The notes under the pieces: generated by a model | Told to the model about the DNA's origin: nothing | The model's input: the letters and a program-made list of their open reading frames with translations, nothing else | Database searches by the model: none | Shown here: positions 52,094 to 61,518 of the stretch, one piece after another | Layout of the letters: every line of letters begins with the position of its first letter | Position numbering within the stretch: the stretch's first letter is position 1 | Position numbers and translations under genes: made by a program | Source: an uncultured bacterium | GTDB lineage: Bacteria > Bacteroidota > Rhodothermia > Rhodothermales > Rubricoccaceae | Length of the DNA stretch: 64,000 nt | Assembly: GCA_947493945.1 (NCBI GenBank) | Contig: CANLSR010000001.1 | Span: 1 to 64,000 of the forward strand | Direction: 5' to 3'

Positions 52094-53652
52094 CCGTAGG
52101 CCGGCCACAGACCCCTCGACGGAGCGGCGGGCTCCTCGGCGGTTTCGGCCTCTAGCTCTCCCATCTCGTCCCGGTGCACCAGGATCCCGGTCCACCGTCC
52201 GATCCAGAACAGAGGGATCAACAGGACGAAGCTGTAGAAGACGCTGTTGAAGAAGAACTCGAAGGTGCTGCCGTTCCAGAACACCGAGAACATCGCCGTA
52301 TAGATCAGACCCGATCCCCAGAAGTAGCCGCCGAACCACCGCTCCGATGCTCGGGACGCCAGAGAAGCGAGGACTCCGAGCACGAGCCCCGACAGCAGCA
52401 CGCCCAGCGCGCCGCCAGACAAATACCCATCGACGACGTACTGGGGCTTGGCCGACACGTCCGAGTCTTCCGACACGATGCCGGCGTCGTAGACCCGCCG
52501 CATCACCAAGCTCTCCGTGATGGGCTTCTTAGACCAAAACGCTCGAGGGATCAAGCTGGTGACGGACTGCTTGATGATCTGAGTCCCGTAAAAGTCACTC
52601 CCTTGATCCACATCTTCAAAAGAGGCGATGTAGCGGACGAAGAGCCCGATTTCCGATATCCTCCCAGTAAGAAAGCTCCAGTTGTTTGCGGCGATGTCGC
52701 TCTGCCCACTCTGGATCTCCGCAACTGCGACCGCCGCCGCCTCTTCCTGGCCGGCACTTCCTTCCCAGTTTAGGCTACGGAAAATGTTGGCATACGTAGG
52801 CAGGATGGCCAGCAGGAAGATCATCGCGACTGGGGCCCCGATCAACACTGCGCGCTTGGCATAGGGATACACGAACACGGCGAGGAGCAGGACCATCACC
52901 AACACCTCCTCCTTCCATCCACTCAGAAACGCCGACCCCATGTTGACTACGTACAGGGCGGACGCTAGAGTGAGTGTCCCGAGGCGGCGCGTTGGAATGG
53001 CGAGGGCTAGGGCGAGCACCGACGCCACCAGGCCGATCTTCTCGATTCGGATGCCGAACTGGTTCTGCTCATCCAAGACGAGCCCTACAGCGAGCCCCAC
53101 GACGGAGAGCCAGAGGGCAGCCCGGGCCGGGTTCTCAAGCGGACGCACCGCCCACTCCCCGCTCCGCCGGTAGCTCATCGCCACCAGAATCCCTGTCGCG
53201 ATGGCCGCGTGGGCCAGTACGTAGTACCGCTGGGCCAGCGCGGCGGCCTCCATGGCCCCCGGAACGACGGGCGCCAAACTGACTCGGCTTAGGTAGTAGA
53301 AGCCGTGGAGGTCGGCGACGTAGAAGACCGACGAGATGAAGTTGTAGGACGCAAACAGGACCTGTGTGAGTACGATCGGCCGCATGACCTGATCGAACGC
53401 CGAGGCCTCGCCTGGCAGTGGCTTGACGTGGCCACCGATCGTCAGCCACAGGATCCAGAGCGACCCGGCCCAGGCGACCAGGTAGGACACGAGCGGCAAA
53501 GGCGTGAGTGCCACCGCCAGCCCGAACGGGACGAACAGCAGGACGTAACCCAGTAGGCTCCCCGACGTCTCCGCAGGCGCATCTGCCGACGCGCCCAGGC
53601 TGGGGACGGCAGAAGTCTTGTCGGGTCTAGCGAGAGGGACGGCCCCGTTCAT
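52090..53652 (-). CDS. Wzy/O-antigen-polymerase-like membrane protein
   Basis: The 520-aa protein has about ten to twelve hydrophobic spans, a large periplasmic loop (about residues 270-400, with EGSAGQEEAAAVAVAEIQSG and TSLIPRAFWSKKPITES) and a cytoplasmic C terminus. The layout and the loop motif are those of the oligosaccharide repeat-unit polymerase (Wzy/O-antigen polymerase) family, which joins lipid-linked repeats. It sits between two GT4 genes and has lower GC in its loop region. Sequence conservation in this family is weak, so certainty is moderate. Confidence 0.78.
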   Translation of the reverse strand: MNGAVPLARPDKTSAVPSLGASADAPAETSGSLLGYVLLFVPFGLAVALTPLPLVSYLVAWAGSLWILWLTIGGHVKPLPGEASAFDQVMRPIVLTQVLFASYNFISSVFYVADLHGFYYLSRVSLAPVVPGAMEAAALAQRYYVLAHAAIATGILVAMSYRRSGEWAVRPLENPARAALWLSVVGLAVGLVLDEQNQFGIRIEKIGLVASVLALALAIPTRRLGTLTLASALYVVNMGSAFLSGWKEEVLVMVLLLAVFVYPYAKRAVLIGAPVAMIFLLAILPTYANIFRSLNWEGSAGQEEAAAVAVAEIQSGQSDIAANNWSFLTGRISEIGLFVRYIASFEDVDQGSDFYGTQIIKQSVTSLIPRAFWSKKPITESLVMRRVYDAGIVSEDSDVSAKPQYVVDGYLSGGALGVLLSGLVLGVLASLASRASERWFGGYFWGSGLIYTAMFSVFWNGSTFEFFFNSVFYSFVLLIPLFWIGRWTGILVHRDEMGELEAETAEEPAAPSRGLWPAYG

Positions 53653-53761
53653 GGCTCAGGTGCAGAGAGTCTGTAGAGTACGCCGCGACGGGCAGGGCGT
53701 CGATGGGGCCCCCGCGCGTCTGGCGGTTGACGAGTCAGCGACCTTCGCGTTCTCGCAAGAG

Positions 53762-54952
53762 TCAGGCCGGAACGAGAGAACGGGCGGACTCTGCGATTCG
53801 CCGGGCAGCTTCGTCGAGAGTCCACTCGCCGATCCGGTCGCGCGCGGCCGCCCCCATCGGCTCGGCGGCGCCGGGCTGAGAGACCGCCGCGAGCGCGGCG
53901 GCCAGCGCGTCGACGTCTCCGGCGGGGACGACGCGGCCCGTATCGGGCCGGACCAGGTCCGGCGCGCACCCCACGCGGTCCGTCACGACCACCGGGCGCC
54001 CGCACGCCATCGCCTCGTTGACCGCCAGCCCCCACGTCTCGCCGGGGCCCTGCGAGGGCAGGACGACGACGTTGCCCAGTCGGTAGGCGACCGGCATCCG
54101 CGACTGGTTCTGAAAGCCCAGAAAATGAACGTCCGACCGTCCGCTGGCGGCCGCCGCCAGTTCGTCCTCTAGCGGACCCGTCCCGACAAACACCAGGTGG
54201 TCGAGCCCGCTCCGGCCGCTCAGGAACGCGTCGAGCAAGAGGCCAGGGTCTTTCTTGTCCTCCAGCTTGCCGACGAAGACCGCGACCCGCTGGTCGTCCG
54301 CGATCCCCAACGAGCGTCGCCAATCGCGCGCCTCGGCTTCGGGGTCTCCGCCGGGATCGGCAAACCGGTCGTTGTCGACGGCGTGCGGCGCCCACGACAG
54401 CTGGCGCTCGCTCAGTCCGTGCGCCAGGAAATACGCCCGGTTGTGCTGGCCGACGTAGAGCGCGTGGTCGACGTGGCCGTAGATCCAGCGGAGCGCGAGC
54501 CGCCGGGCTAGGGACCGCACCTGCCCCTTCAGATCCCGCCGCTCGTCGATGAGCGTCGAGTCGCCGCGGAACAGGATCGGGACCCGGCCGCTAAAGGCTC
54601 GCAACACCTGGAGGTGCGCCTTGTAGTTCCACCCGACGACCAGGATGGCGTCGGGCCGCCAAGCGCCCACCGCAGCCACCATCCCCGGCGCGTCGATCCC
54701 TCGGAAGTGGTGCGTCCCCGGGTCGTCGGCCACGTTTTCGACGAACGTGTGATCGTAGCCGTCGAGAAGGGGCACGTCCCAGGCAAACGACGTCCTGAAC
54801 CCATGGTCGAGGGCGGCCGCCCCTGCCGCTCCTCCCCACCCGTAGAACACGTGGAGGTCTACGCCGTCGCGCTCGGCCAGCTGGCGGAAGAGCGGGGCGT
54901 AGTACTGGACCGGGTGCGTCGTGACGACGGCGAGACGGAGAGCAGAGATCAC
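53762..54952 (-). CDS. Glycosyltransferase family 4
   Basis: The 396-aa GT-B protein has LAVVTTHPVQYYAPLFRQL, DAILVVGWNYKAHLQVLRA, HAVDNDRFADP, VAVFVGKLEDKKDPGLLL and GETWGLAVNEAMACGRPVV. The GTG at 54952 is chosen at the first conserved segment; an earlier ATG at 55057 adds 35 residues from intergenic DNA. Sugar and acceptor unknown. Confidence 0.9.
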   Translation of the reverse strand: MISALRLAVVTTHPVQYYAPLFRQLAERDGVDLHVFYGWGGAAGAAALDHGFRTSFAWDVPLLDGYDHTFVENVADDPGTHHFRGIDAPGMVAAVGAWRPDAILVVGWNYKAHLQVLRAFSGRVPILFRGDSTLIDERRDLKGQVRSLARRLALRWIYGHVDHALYVGQHNRAYFLAHGLSERQLSWAPHAVDNDRFADPGGDPEAEARDWRRSLGIADDQRVAVFVGKLEDKKDPGLLLDAFLSGRSGLDHLVFVGTGPLEDELAAAASGRSDVHFLGFQNQSRMPVAYRLGNVVVLPSQGPGETWGLAVNEAMACGRPVVVTDRVGCAPDLVRPDTGRVVPAGDVDALAAALAAVSQPGAAEPMGAAARDRIGEWTLDEAARRIAESARSLVPA

Positions 54953-55162
54953 GTCACGAGGGGCGAGTGGAAAGAAAGGATCAGGTAGCACCAAAGAGCG
55001 CTCCGACTTTAGACCGACCTGTACGAGCCAGGCTCGGTCCCGTGTCGTCCTGGACAAACGCGAAGGGTCCCGACCTGGACCCCGCGCCCGCCGAAGCCGG
55101 CGGGATGTGACGCCCGAACCGCGATCCCTGACGGGGTCAAGTGCCTGAGTGCATAACGGACT

Positions 55163-56452
55163 CTAACGAGCGGCCCCGTCGAAGACGTCCACCTGACGTT
55201 GCGTCATCGCTCGCGCGGTGTACGGCTCGAACGCGTCCCAGTCTGTTGCTGGCGAAACGAGCGGCTTGGAAAACCAGGCATCGTAAAGCTGGGCGCTCAC
55301 GTCCTGGACGGGCGCGTCGGTCCCAAACGGGACCACCACACCAGCCTTGGTCCGGCGGACCGTGTCGACGACGGTGCTGGCCTCGTGGAACACCGCCAGC
55401 AGCGGGCGGCGGGCGAGCACGTACGGGTACAGCTTGGACGCTGTGTAACCGGGGTCGTCGGAGCCCGGGAGGGTGAGCGCGTCGGCGTCGAGGAGCACCT
55501 GGAGCGCCTCGAAGTAGGGAATCCGGTGGGGCCGCTCCTCGACCAGGTCCCCGACGCCGTGACGCACGGCGATGGGCTCGACGGTTTTCTCGGCCCGGTC
55601 CCCCTCAGCATAGGAGGTCCCGACAAAGTGGAGCCGCACGCGGTCGTAGCGCTCCGGCTCCGACTGGCGGGCGTCGGCGAGCGCGGCGAACAGCGCGTCG
55701 AGCGCGAACGCCATGTCGTCACCCGCACGGCCCACGTACGCCCAGTGCTCCAGCCCGTCCCCTGGATCGAACACCGGGTTCGGGATGCGAGACTCGCGGA
55801 GTATCTCGAAGTCGCGCTCGGGAGCCCCAAACGGCAGCACCGTAAACAGGTCCGGTGAGAGCCACGGGTACCGAGCGGCGAGCGCTTCGGGGTAGGCCGG
55901 GGACACCGACAAGACGTGGGACGCGTGGCGCAGCACGTGGGGCTCCAGCCGACGGGCGACGGTTTGAGCCAGCCCGTACTTGAACGCTCCCCCTGGGGGC
56001 TCGGGCGACTGGTCGCCGTCGTAGTAGTCGCTGACCCAGGGGTCTTGAAAGTCAAGGACGAACGGGACCCCAAACTTCCGCTTCCACCGGGGGCCCAGGG
56101 TCGTCACTCCCATCGCCGTCGTGGAGAAGAAGACGAGGTCGAACGAGCCGTCGCGGAGCAGGCGGTCCCCAGCGCGGGCCAGGGACACCAGGGACCGTGC
56201 CTCCAGGCTCCCGATCCCGATGCGCTGGGTCCAGGCACGCGGCACCGTCCCCACCCGCACCACCTCCACGTCGTCGGGGACCGTCCTCAAGAGGAGCGGG
56301 TCTTGCGGATCCAGCACCTCGCCGGGCTCGACCGCCAGCACGACGGGCTCCCATCCGGCTCCACGGTAGTACGGCAGGCTCTGGCGGACGCGGTGGGAGT
56401 CGGCCGCGTTGGACGGGGCGAACCGGGGAGAGACGATAAGGACTCGCTTCAC
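55163..56452 (-). CDS. Glycosyltransferase (GT4-like)
   Basis: The 429-aa protein has a GT-B fold: VLIVSPRFAPSNAADSHRVRQ, FDLVFFSTTAMGVTTLG, LDFQDPWVSDYY, HVLSVSPAYPEAL and a C-terminal donor domain (GSDDPGYTASKLYPYVLARRP). The pattern resembles transferases of exopolysaccharide loci. Distance to the next gene upstream (53762-54952) is 210 bp, with no recognised signal. Confidence 0.87.
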   Translation of the reverse strand: MKRVLIVSPRFAPSNAADSHRVRQSLPYYRGAGWEPVVLAVEPGEVLDPQDPLLLRTVPDDVEVVRVGTVPRAWTQRIGIGSLEARSLVSLARAGDRLLRDGSFDLVFFSTTAMGVTTLGPRWKRKFGVPFVLDFQDPWVSDYYDGDQSPEPPGGAFKYGLAQTVARRLEPHVLRHASHVLSVSPAYPEALAARYPWLSPDLFTVLPFGAPERDFEILRESRIPNPVFDPGDGLEHWAYVGRAGDDMAFALDALFAALADARQSEPERYDRVRLHFVGTSYAEGDRAEKTVEPIAVRHGVGDLVEERPHRIPYFEALQVLLDADALTLPGSDDPGYTASKLYPYVLARRPLLAVFHEASTVVDTVRRTKAGVVVPFGTDAPVQDVSAQLYDAWFSKPLVSPATDWDAFEPYTARAMTQRQVDVFDGAAR

Positions 56453-56504
56453 AGAGGATCGTTGGCGCGGCGTGTGTCACGATAGCACACTGGGCAGCCT
56501 CGAC

Positions 56505-57773
56505 TCATGAGGGTTGGCCGATATCAGCCGTCGAGGACGGCCGGGGCTCTCCCAGGGCGGACTGAACGGACCCGACGAGCCGCTCTTGCTGCACCTCCCA
56601 GTTAAACTCGCGCCGGGCCGCGTCGAGCGCGGCCGCCGAGGCGGCTTGGAGCCCCGCACGGTCCGAGGCCCACTCGCTGATCCGCCGGGCCAGCGCGCCG
56701 GTGTCCCCAATCGGGAACGTCCGGATGGCATGGGGCGCCTTCCGGGCCACCTCTTGCTGGCCGGCCGTCGCCGTGGCGATCACGGGGAGGCCCGCCAGCA
56801 GGTAGTGGAGGATCTTGTTGGACGCCGTCAGGTCGTTGTTGAGGGAGCTCCCCGGCTCCAGCGCGAGGCCCACGTCGTGCTCCGCGATCCGACTGAGGAG
56901 CTCAGACGGAGGCACCGGCCCGTGGATCACGAGACGGTGGGGCGACCCCGGGGGCAGATGGCGGCGCAGCGCGGCCTCCATCTCTGGAGAGCTGTGGCCC
57001 CGGAGGTGTAGGTCGACGGGCGCCTCGACGTCGGCGAGCGCCCGGATCACCCTTTCGAGGCCCCGGCCCGGGCCCACAGTTTGCGAGACCCAGTGCAGAG
57101 ACAGCCGCCCGTCTTCTGCCGGCCGATCTCGGCCCTCCCCGTCCAGCGCGCGCCGGTCGGCCCACGGGAAGGCGTTGTACACCGTGGTCGGTGCAGGCCC
57201 GCCGAACGCGCGCTGTAGCGCGTGGCCAAGCGCGTCCGAGGTCGTCGTGACGTGACCTCCCCTCCGGACCGCGGTGGCCTCCTCGTGTCGGAGGAGGCGC
57301 GTCGGCCTCGACTGGCGGGCCTCGGGCGGGAGGTCCTCCGAGTACCAGTCCTCGATGTCCACGCCCACAAGGCGGCCCTCCTCGGCCAGGCGGTTGGCCA
57401 CCCACAGCCCGACCTCCTGGTGGCCAATGGTCAGATCGGCGCCGAGGTCGCGGGCCAGCCGGAGCGTCTCGCGCACGCCGTACCCGAGCGCGCTCGGCGT
57501 CTCGATCCCCCGGCGCGTCAGTCCCGTGGCGACGCGCCGCAGGCCCTTGGTCCAAACGGACTCCGCGCGGCCCGCCACCAGACTGACCGTCGTCTGAACG
57601 CTCCATGCCGCCCCGGCGGACAGGTCGCGGTCGAGGTCCGCCAGCGGCTGGCTGAACACGGGGCGGAGCACGGTCACGCGGAAGCCGGCGTCCGCGAGGG
57701 CCTCGGCCTCCTTGACCACGCGTGGGTTGCGGCACAGGTGCGCCCCGGTGACGATGGCGATGTGAGGCGTCAT
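56505..57773 (-). CDS. Glycosyltransferase (GT4-like)
   Basis: The 422-aa protein begins HIAIVTGAHLCRNPRVVKEA, then has ADLTIGHQEVGLWVANRL, VDIEDWYSEDL, TTVYNAFPWADRR, and the C-terminal HDVGLALEPGSSLNNDLTAS-NKILHYLLAGLPVI segment typical of GT-B donor sites. The ATG at 57773 is preferred over one 8 codons upstream. Acceptor unknown. Confidence 0.86.
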   Translation of the reverse strand: MTPHIAIVTGAHLCRNPRVVKEAEALADAGFRVTVLRPVFSQPLADLDRDLSAGAAWSVQTTVSLVAGRAESVWTKGLRRVATGLTRRGIETPSALGYGVRETLRLARDLGADLTIGHQEVGLWVANRLAEEGRLVGVDIEDWYSEDLPPEARQSRPTRLLRHEEATAVRRGGHVTTTSDALGHALQRAFGGPAPTTVYNAFPWADRRALDGEGRDRPAEDGRLSLHWVSQTVGPGRGLERVIRALADVEAPVDLHLRGHSSPEMEAALRRHLPPGSPHRLVIHGPVPPSELLSRIAEHDVGLALEPGSSLNNDLTASNKILHYLLAGLPVIATATAGQQEVARKAPHAIRTFPIGDTGALARRISEWASDRAGLQAASAAALDAARREFNWEVQQERLVGSVQSALGEPRPSSTADIGQPS

Positions 57774-57891
57774 GAACGTTGCGGCCAAACCGAGCACTCC
57801 GGGGCCAAGGCTCGCGCCGGCCCGGCGGACCGGCTGGCGGGCGCGGCCAGAGTGCGGCCGGCCTCTCGAGCGGAGCCGAGGGACGCCCCCG

Positions 57892-58866
57892 TCACGCCAC
57901 CGACCGGGCGATGTCGACGTACTCCTGCGCTGATTTTTCCAGCGTGAGGTTCTCCAAGATGTAGTCCCGGGGCGCGAACGACTCGTCGGCCAGCCTTGCC
58001 ACGAAGGCGTCGAGGGCGGGCCCGAAGGAGTCGGAGTCCTCGAAGGTGATCCCGCACCGCTCGTCCCAGTAGGGGACCGACGAGACTGGCTCGAACTGGA
58101 CGCGGTCGGGATAATAGGACGGGTCCTGCCAGAACCCGCCCCGGTCCCAGGCCAACACCGGGACGCCGGAGGCCAGCATCTGCTGGTAGGCGATCCCTTG
58201 GGTCTCGTGCTCGCACAGGAAGATGACCGCGCGGCACTGGCGGAGCGACTGGGCGAGGTCGGCCGGCTCGTAGGAGCCGTAGCGGAGCTCGGTGTAGGTC
58301 AGCCCCCGCCGGTCGAGCTCGTTCCGAACCGGCCCGATCAGGGAGGCCTCGTAGGCGTCGTGGTCCCACCGCACCTTGTCGTAGATCAGAAAGTCGGTGG
58401 TCTTGGGCGCCCCCGTCGGCGCCCACCGGTCGGTGTCGATGCCGACGGGCCACGCCGTCACCCTGTCGCCGTAGAACGGCTCGCACATCCGGCGCATCCA
58501 CTCGCCGGGCACCAGCATCCGGCGGACCGGGTAGCGCTCGAACAGGTCGGGACAGTCGACCGGGTGGGAAAAGACGGACGCGCCGAACAGGACCGGGTTG
58601 GCCCACTCGCGCTCGAACAGGACCTGGGGCTTGCCGACGATGCACGCCAGCTCGTCGGGGTGCTGACGGGCGTGGCGGAAGTCGTTGATCCGGTAGGGCA
58701 CGCCGATCCGGTCGAGCCCCTTGACGAGGTTCAGGAACACCATCATCTGACCGCCAGGCCGAGGCGCACCGCGGACCAAGCGGCGGATGAGCCGGCGCGG
58801 GTACCGGTCGAACGGCACCCACCGGTCCGGGTCGGGCTCCTGGTAGAACAAGTTGAGCGTGGACAC
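57892..58866 (-). CDS. Glycosyltransferase family 1-like protein
   Basis: The 324-aa protein resembles glycosyltransferases that lack the first conserved motif: NLFYQEPDPDRWVPFDRYPR, FLNLVKGLDRIGVPYRINDF, VLFGASVFSHPVDCPDLFE, LVPGEWMRRMCEPFYG, and CEHETQGIAYQQMLASGVPV. Its start is 4 bp from the stop of the AT-rich kinase-like gene, so they are probably co-transcribed. Confidence 0.83.
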   Translation of the reverse strand: MSTLNLFYQEPDPDRWVPFDRYPRRLIRRLVRGAPRPGGQMMVFLNLVKGLDRIGVPYRINDFRHARQHPDELACIVGKPQVLFEREWANPVLFGASVFSHPVDCPDLFERYPVRRMLVPGEWMRRMCEPFYGDRVTAWPVGIDTDRWAPTGAPKTTDFLIYDKVRWDHDAYEASLIGPVRNELDRRGLTYTELRYGSYEPADLAQSLRQCRAVIFLCEHETQGIAYQQMLASGVPVLAWDRGGFWQDPSYYPDRVQFEPVSSVPYWDERCGITFEDSDSFGPALDAFVARLADESFAPRDYILENLTLEKSAQEYVDIARSVA

Positions 58867-58870
58867 TGGT

Positions 58871-59551
58871 TTATTTTATAATTTTCTTGATCTTTTTGGG
58901 CACCTTGACCATCAGCAACTGCCGCATCTGCTTTGCAGCATCTAGTCGGCTCGGGTTCAAGAGTTCCCTCGGCGTCAACCCGATGTGAGGATGCCAGTCC
59001 CACCGCCAAAGCGCCATGGGGCCTTTCGTGGCGAATCTTGAGATCCACTTCTTGTTGTAATTGGTCTCTACGATGTCGTTTTCTCCGAAGAACGACTTCC
59101 CGCTGAAGATAGGCGCGTCGAGGAATTCCGGTTTTGGCGCCTTGTATCTGAATAAGTATTCAAAATCTATTAGTTTTATATCCCCCGCATCATTAATCAT
59201 CACATTTCCAGGATTGAAATCAAAATGTGCAAACCCCATGTCATGTAGCTTTCTTAACTCGCCAAATGATCTTCTGACCACATCCAGGTCATACATCTTC
59301 AGTTTGTTAAACCCAGTGTTTCGATAGTCCTCCAGATATTCTAAAACAATGCTCATATCCCTTATCTCGTAAACCCTGGGCCCAATTCCAAGGTCATCCG
59401 CTACCAGAGCCCCCTCCACCTCAGATACAAAATTGCTTACGAACCTGTCTTTGAATACCTTCTGTACCGCCAGTCCTCCATCGTACTCTATAATGTACGT
59501 ATTCGCACTGTATGATACGATTCCTATTTCTTTTACGACATCAAACTCCAT
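58871..59551 (-). CDS. AT-rich kinase-fold protein (lipopolysaccharide/serine-threonine kinase-like)
   Basis: The 226-aa protein shows a compact protein-kinase-like fold: Lys31 in LAVQKVFK, a Glu in EVEGALVADDLG, VLEYLED hinge, the catalytic loop HFDFNPGNVMI (His109, Asp111, Asn116) and LIDFEYLF (Asp129, DFE in place of DFG). This is the pattern of WaaP/KdkA-type sugar kinases and RIO-like kinases. Its base composition is far lower in GC than every neighbour: several 60-bp stretches are near one-third GC, whereas adjoining genes are near 70 %. Codon use shows AAA/ATT/TTT runs. It is almost surely horizontally acquired, yet fits exactly between two glycosyltransferase genes. Confidence 0.85.
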   Translation of the reverse strand: MEFDVVKEIGIVSYSANTYIIEYDGGLAVQKVFKDRFVSNFVSEVEGALVADDLGIGPRVYEIRDMSIVLEYLEDYRNTGFNKLKMYDLDVVRRSFGELRKLHDMGFAHFDFNPGNVMINDAGDIKLIDFEYLFRYKAPKPEFLDAPIFSGKSFFGENDIVETNYNKKWISRFATKGPMALWRWDWHPHIGLTPRELLNPSRLDAAKQMRQLLMVKVPKKIKKIIK

Positions 59552-59565
59552 TTCAATCGTCCTGA

Positions 59566-60546
59566 TCAGAATATGTTGTTGTACACGTGGCTCGCATACT
59601 TAGCCACCTTCCAGCCCGCCAGTCGCTCGACGTGCTTCATCCGCGTCCGGTGGTGGAACGTCATGTCGTACCCCCCCAGCCGCTTGGCCCTCCACTCGGC
59701 CTCCCGGACCACGTCGCGGTGCTGGGGGTAGGCGTGGAAGGCCACGTCGCGGTACTGGCGGGCGAGCACGGCCGCCGCCTGGGTCCGGTTGGTGTCCGTC
59801 GTGCGGGGGAGCACGTGGCGCACCTTCGAGTCGATGGCTCGGAGGCGACCCCGGAGGTGGCGGGCCGAGCGACCGCTGCTCACGCTCTTGTCGTGCGCGA
59901 ACTTCCGGTAATAGGCGCGGCCCTCCGGCTCCCACCGGACCCCGGAGGCGGCCAGCAGCACGCGCGTCGAGTACTCGCCGTCCTGGTCTTGTGTGACGGC
60001 CGGATCCCACGGGCCCGCTCGGTCGGCGGCGTCGCGAGGGATCAGCCAGGCGTGGAGCGGGGCCATCCCCCACTCCCGGTTCGGCGTCCAGAGGTCGACC
60101 AGCCACTGGACCGGATCGTCACTGTCGACGGACGCGTTGCCCCGCGAGAAGCGCCCGTCGTCGGGGTCGGTTCCGTCGTCGAAGTAGACCGTGCCGCTGA
60201 TGGCGAGGCAGCCGTCCGGCGACGCCGCCAGCAGGTCGAGCGCCCGTTCGATCTTGTCGGGGCTCAGCAGGTCGTCGGCGTCGAGGTACTGGAGGTAGTC
60301 GCCTCGGGCCTCGGCCAGCGCGCGGTTCCGGGCCGCGCACGCCCCCGCGTTCTCCTGCGCGATCACCCGGACCCCACGCGCCTCGAAGGGGCGGAGCGCC
60401 TCCAAGGTGCCGTCCGTCGACCCGTCGTCCACGACGATGACCTCGACGCGGGGGTGCGTCTGGTCCAGCGCGGACGTGACCGTCTCGGCCACGGTCCGCT
60501 CTGCGTTGTAGGCCGGGATCAGGACGGAGACGAGGGGGTGGGGCAT
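59566..60546 (-). CDS. Glycosyltransferase family 2
   Basis: The 326-aa GT-A protein has SVLIPAYNAERTVAETV, VIVVDDGSTDGTLEAL, GACAARNRALAEARGDYLQY and LDADD, the standard GT2 set, plus a C-terminal basic helix (RMKHVERLAGWKVAKYA). It starts 17 bp after the next GT2 gene's stop. Specific sugar unknown. Confidence 0.92.
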   Translation of the reverse strand: MPHPLVSVLIPAYNAERTVAETVTSALDQTHPRVEVIVVDDGSTDGTLEALRPFEARGVRVIAQENAGACAARNRALAEARGDYLQYLDADDLLSPDKIERALDLLAASPDGCLAISGTVYFDDGTDPDDGRFSRGNASVDSDDPVQWLVDLWTPNREWGMAPLHAWLIPRDAADRAGPWDPAVTQDQDGEYSTRVLLAASGVRWEPEGRAYYRKFAHDKSVSSGRSARHLRGRLRAIDSKVRHVLPRTTDTNRTQAAAVLARQYRDVAFHAYPQHRDVVREAEWRAKRLGGYDMTFHHRTRMKHVERLAGWKVAKYASHVYNNIF

Positions 60547-60563
60547 CGGGGAGGCGCGGCGGG

Positions 60564-61517
60564 TCAGCGCTGGAACGGCTGGAGCAACGTGCGACGCACG
60601 CGCAAGATCTGTTCCGTCCGTCGGAACCCCACGCGTTCGTAGAGCGCGCCCAGGGCCCCCGGCTCGGGCGGTCGGAAATCGGGGCAGAGCTCGTAGACCC
60701 AGGCCGCGACGTCGGCGCCCTCGGCCGGGTGGGTGTAGGCGATCCAGTGCGCCAACGGCCACAGCGCCTTGCAGGCGGCCCGCTTGCGGCGCGGCGTCAG
60801 CTCTCCACGGTCCTCCAGCAGCCGGAGCGCCTGGCGGTAGATCAAGAGGTGCTGGATGTTGGTCCCGACGTCGCCCAGGCCGCGCCGAAACTGCAAGCGG
60901 CCCCGGTCGTGGTGGCGGTGGCACAGGCCGGGCTCGTCGGAGACCGCGACCTCGGGGTGGGCCAGCGACACCTCGATCATGAAACAGCGGTCGTCGCGCG
61001 AGGCGAAGTTGGCGGCCGGGAACGAGGTCCGGTGCGGGATCTCGTCGGCCAGCTCGCGGCGGAAGGTGAACGCCGAGTAGTGCGAGCTGTCGGACTCGCC
61101 GAGTTGCTGGGCGATAAAGTCGTCGGAGTGGACCCAGGGCTTGGTCCGCTCCAGGTGGTCGTCGCGCCAGATCTCGGCGCCGGCCACCACCACGTCGGCG
61201 CCCGTCTCCTCGGCCAGCGCCAGCTGGCGGTCGATGGTGCCCGGGGGCAGCCAGTCGTCGGAGTCGAGAAAGCGGACGTAGCGGCCGCGGACCTCGCGGT
61301 AGGCCCGGTTGACGGCGAACGGCTTGCCCCACCCGTCGGTCTGGAGCGCCAGCACGTCGGGCTGGTCCTGGAGCCAGTCCCACGTGCCGTCGGTGCTCCC
61401 GTCGTCGGCGACGATGATCTGGACCTGGCAGGCCGCCCCCCGGCACGACTCGACGGCCTGGGGGAGCGCCCAGAGGCGGTCCCGGGTGGGGATGATGACG
61501 CTGACGTCGACGTTCAT
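60564..61517 (-). CDS. Glycosyltransferase family 2
   Basis: The 317-aa GT-A protein starts MNVDVSVIIPTRDRLWALPQAVESC, then IIVADDGSTDGTWDW and FLDSDDWLPPGT. A copy of its first 65 bp lies at 62729-62793 (60 of 65 identical). The ATG at 61517 overlaps no gene but is 2 bp from the stop of the next one (61519). Confidence 0.92.
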   Translation of the reverse strand: MNVDVSVIIPTRDRLWALPQAVESCRGAACQVQIIVADDGSTDGTWDWLQDQPDVLALQTDGWGKPFAVNRAYREVRGRYVRFLDSDDWLPPGTIDRQLALAEETGADVVVAGAEIWRDDHLERTKPWVHSDDFIAQQLGESDSSHYSAFTFRRELADEIPHRTSFPAANFASRDDRCFMIEVSLAHPEVAVSDEPGLCHRHHDRGRLQFRRGLGDVGTNIQHLLIYRQALRLLEDRGELTPRRKRAACKALWPLAHWIAYTHPAEGADVAAWVYELCPDFRPPEPGALGALYERVGFRRTEQILRVRRTLLQPFQR

Positions 61518-61518
61518 C

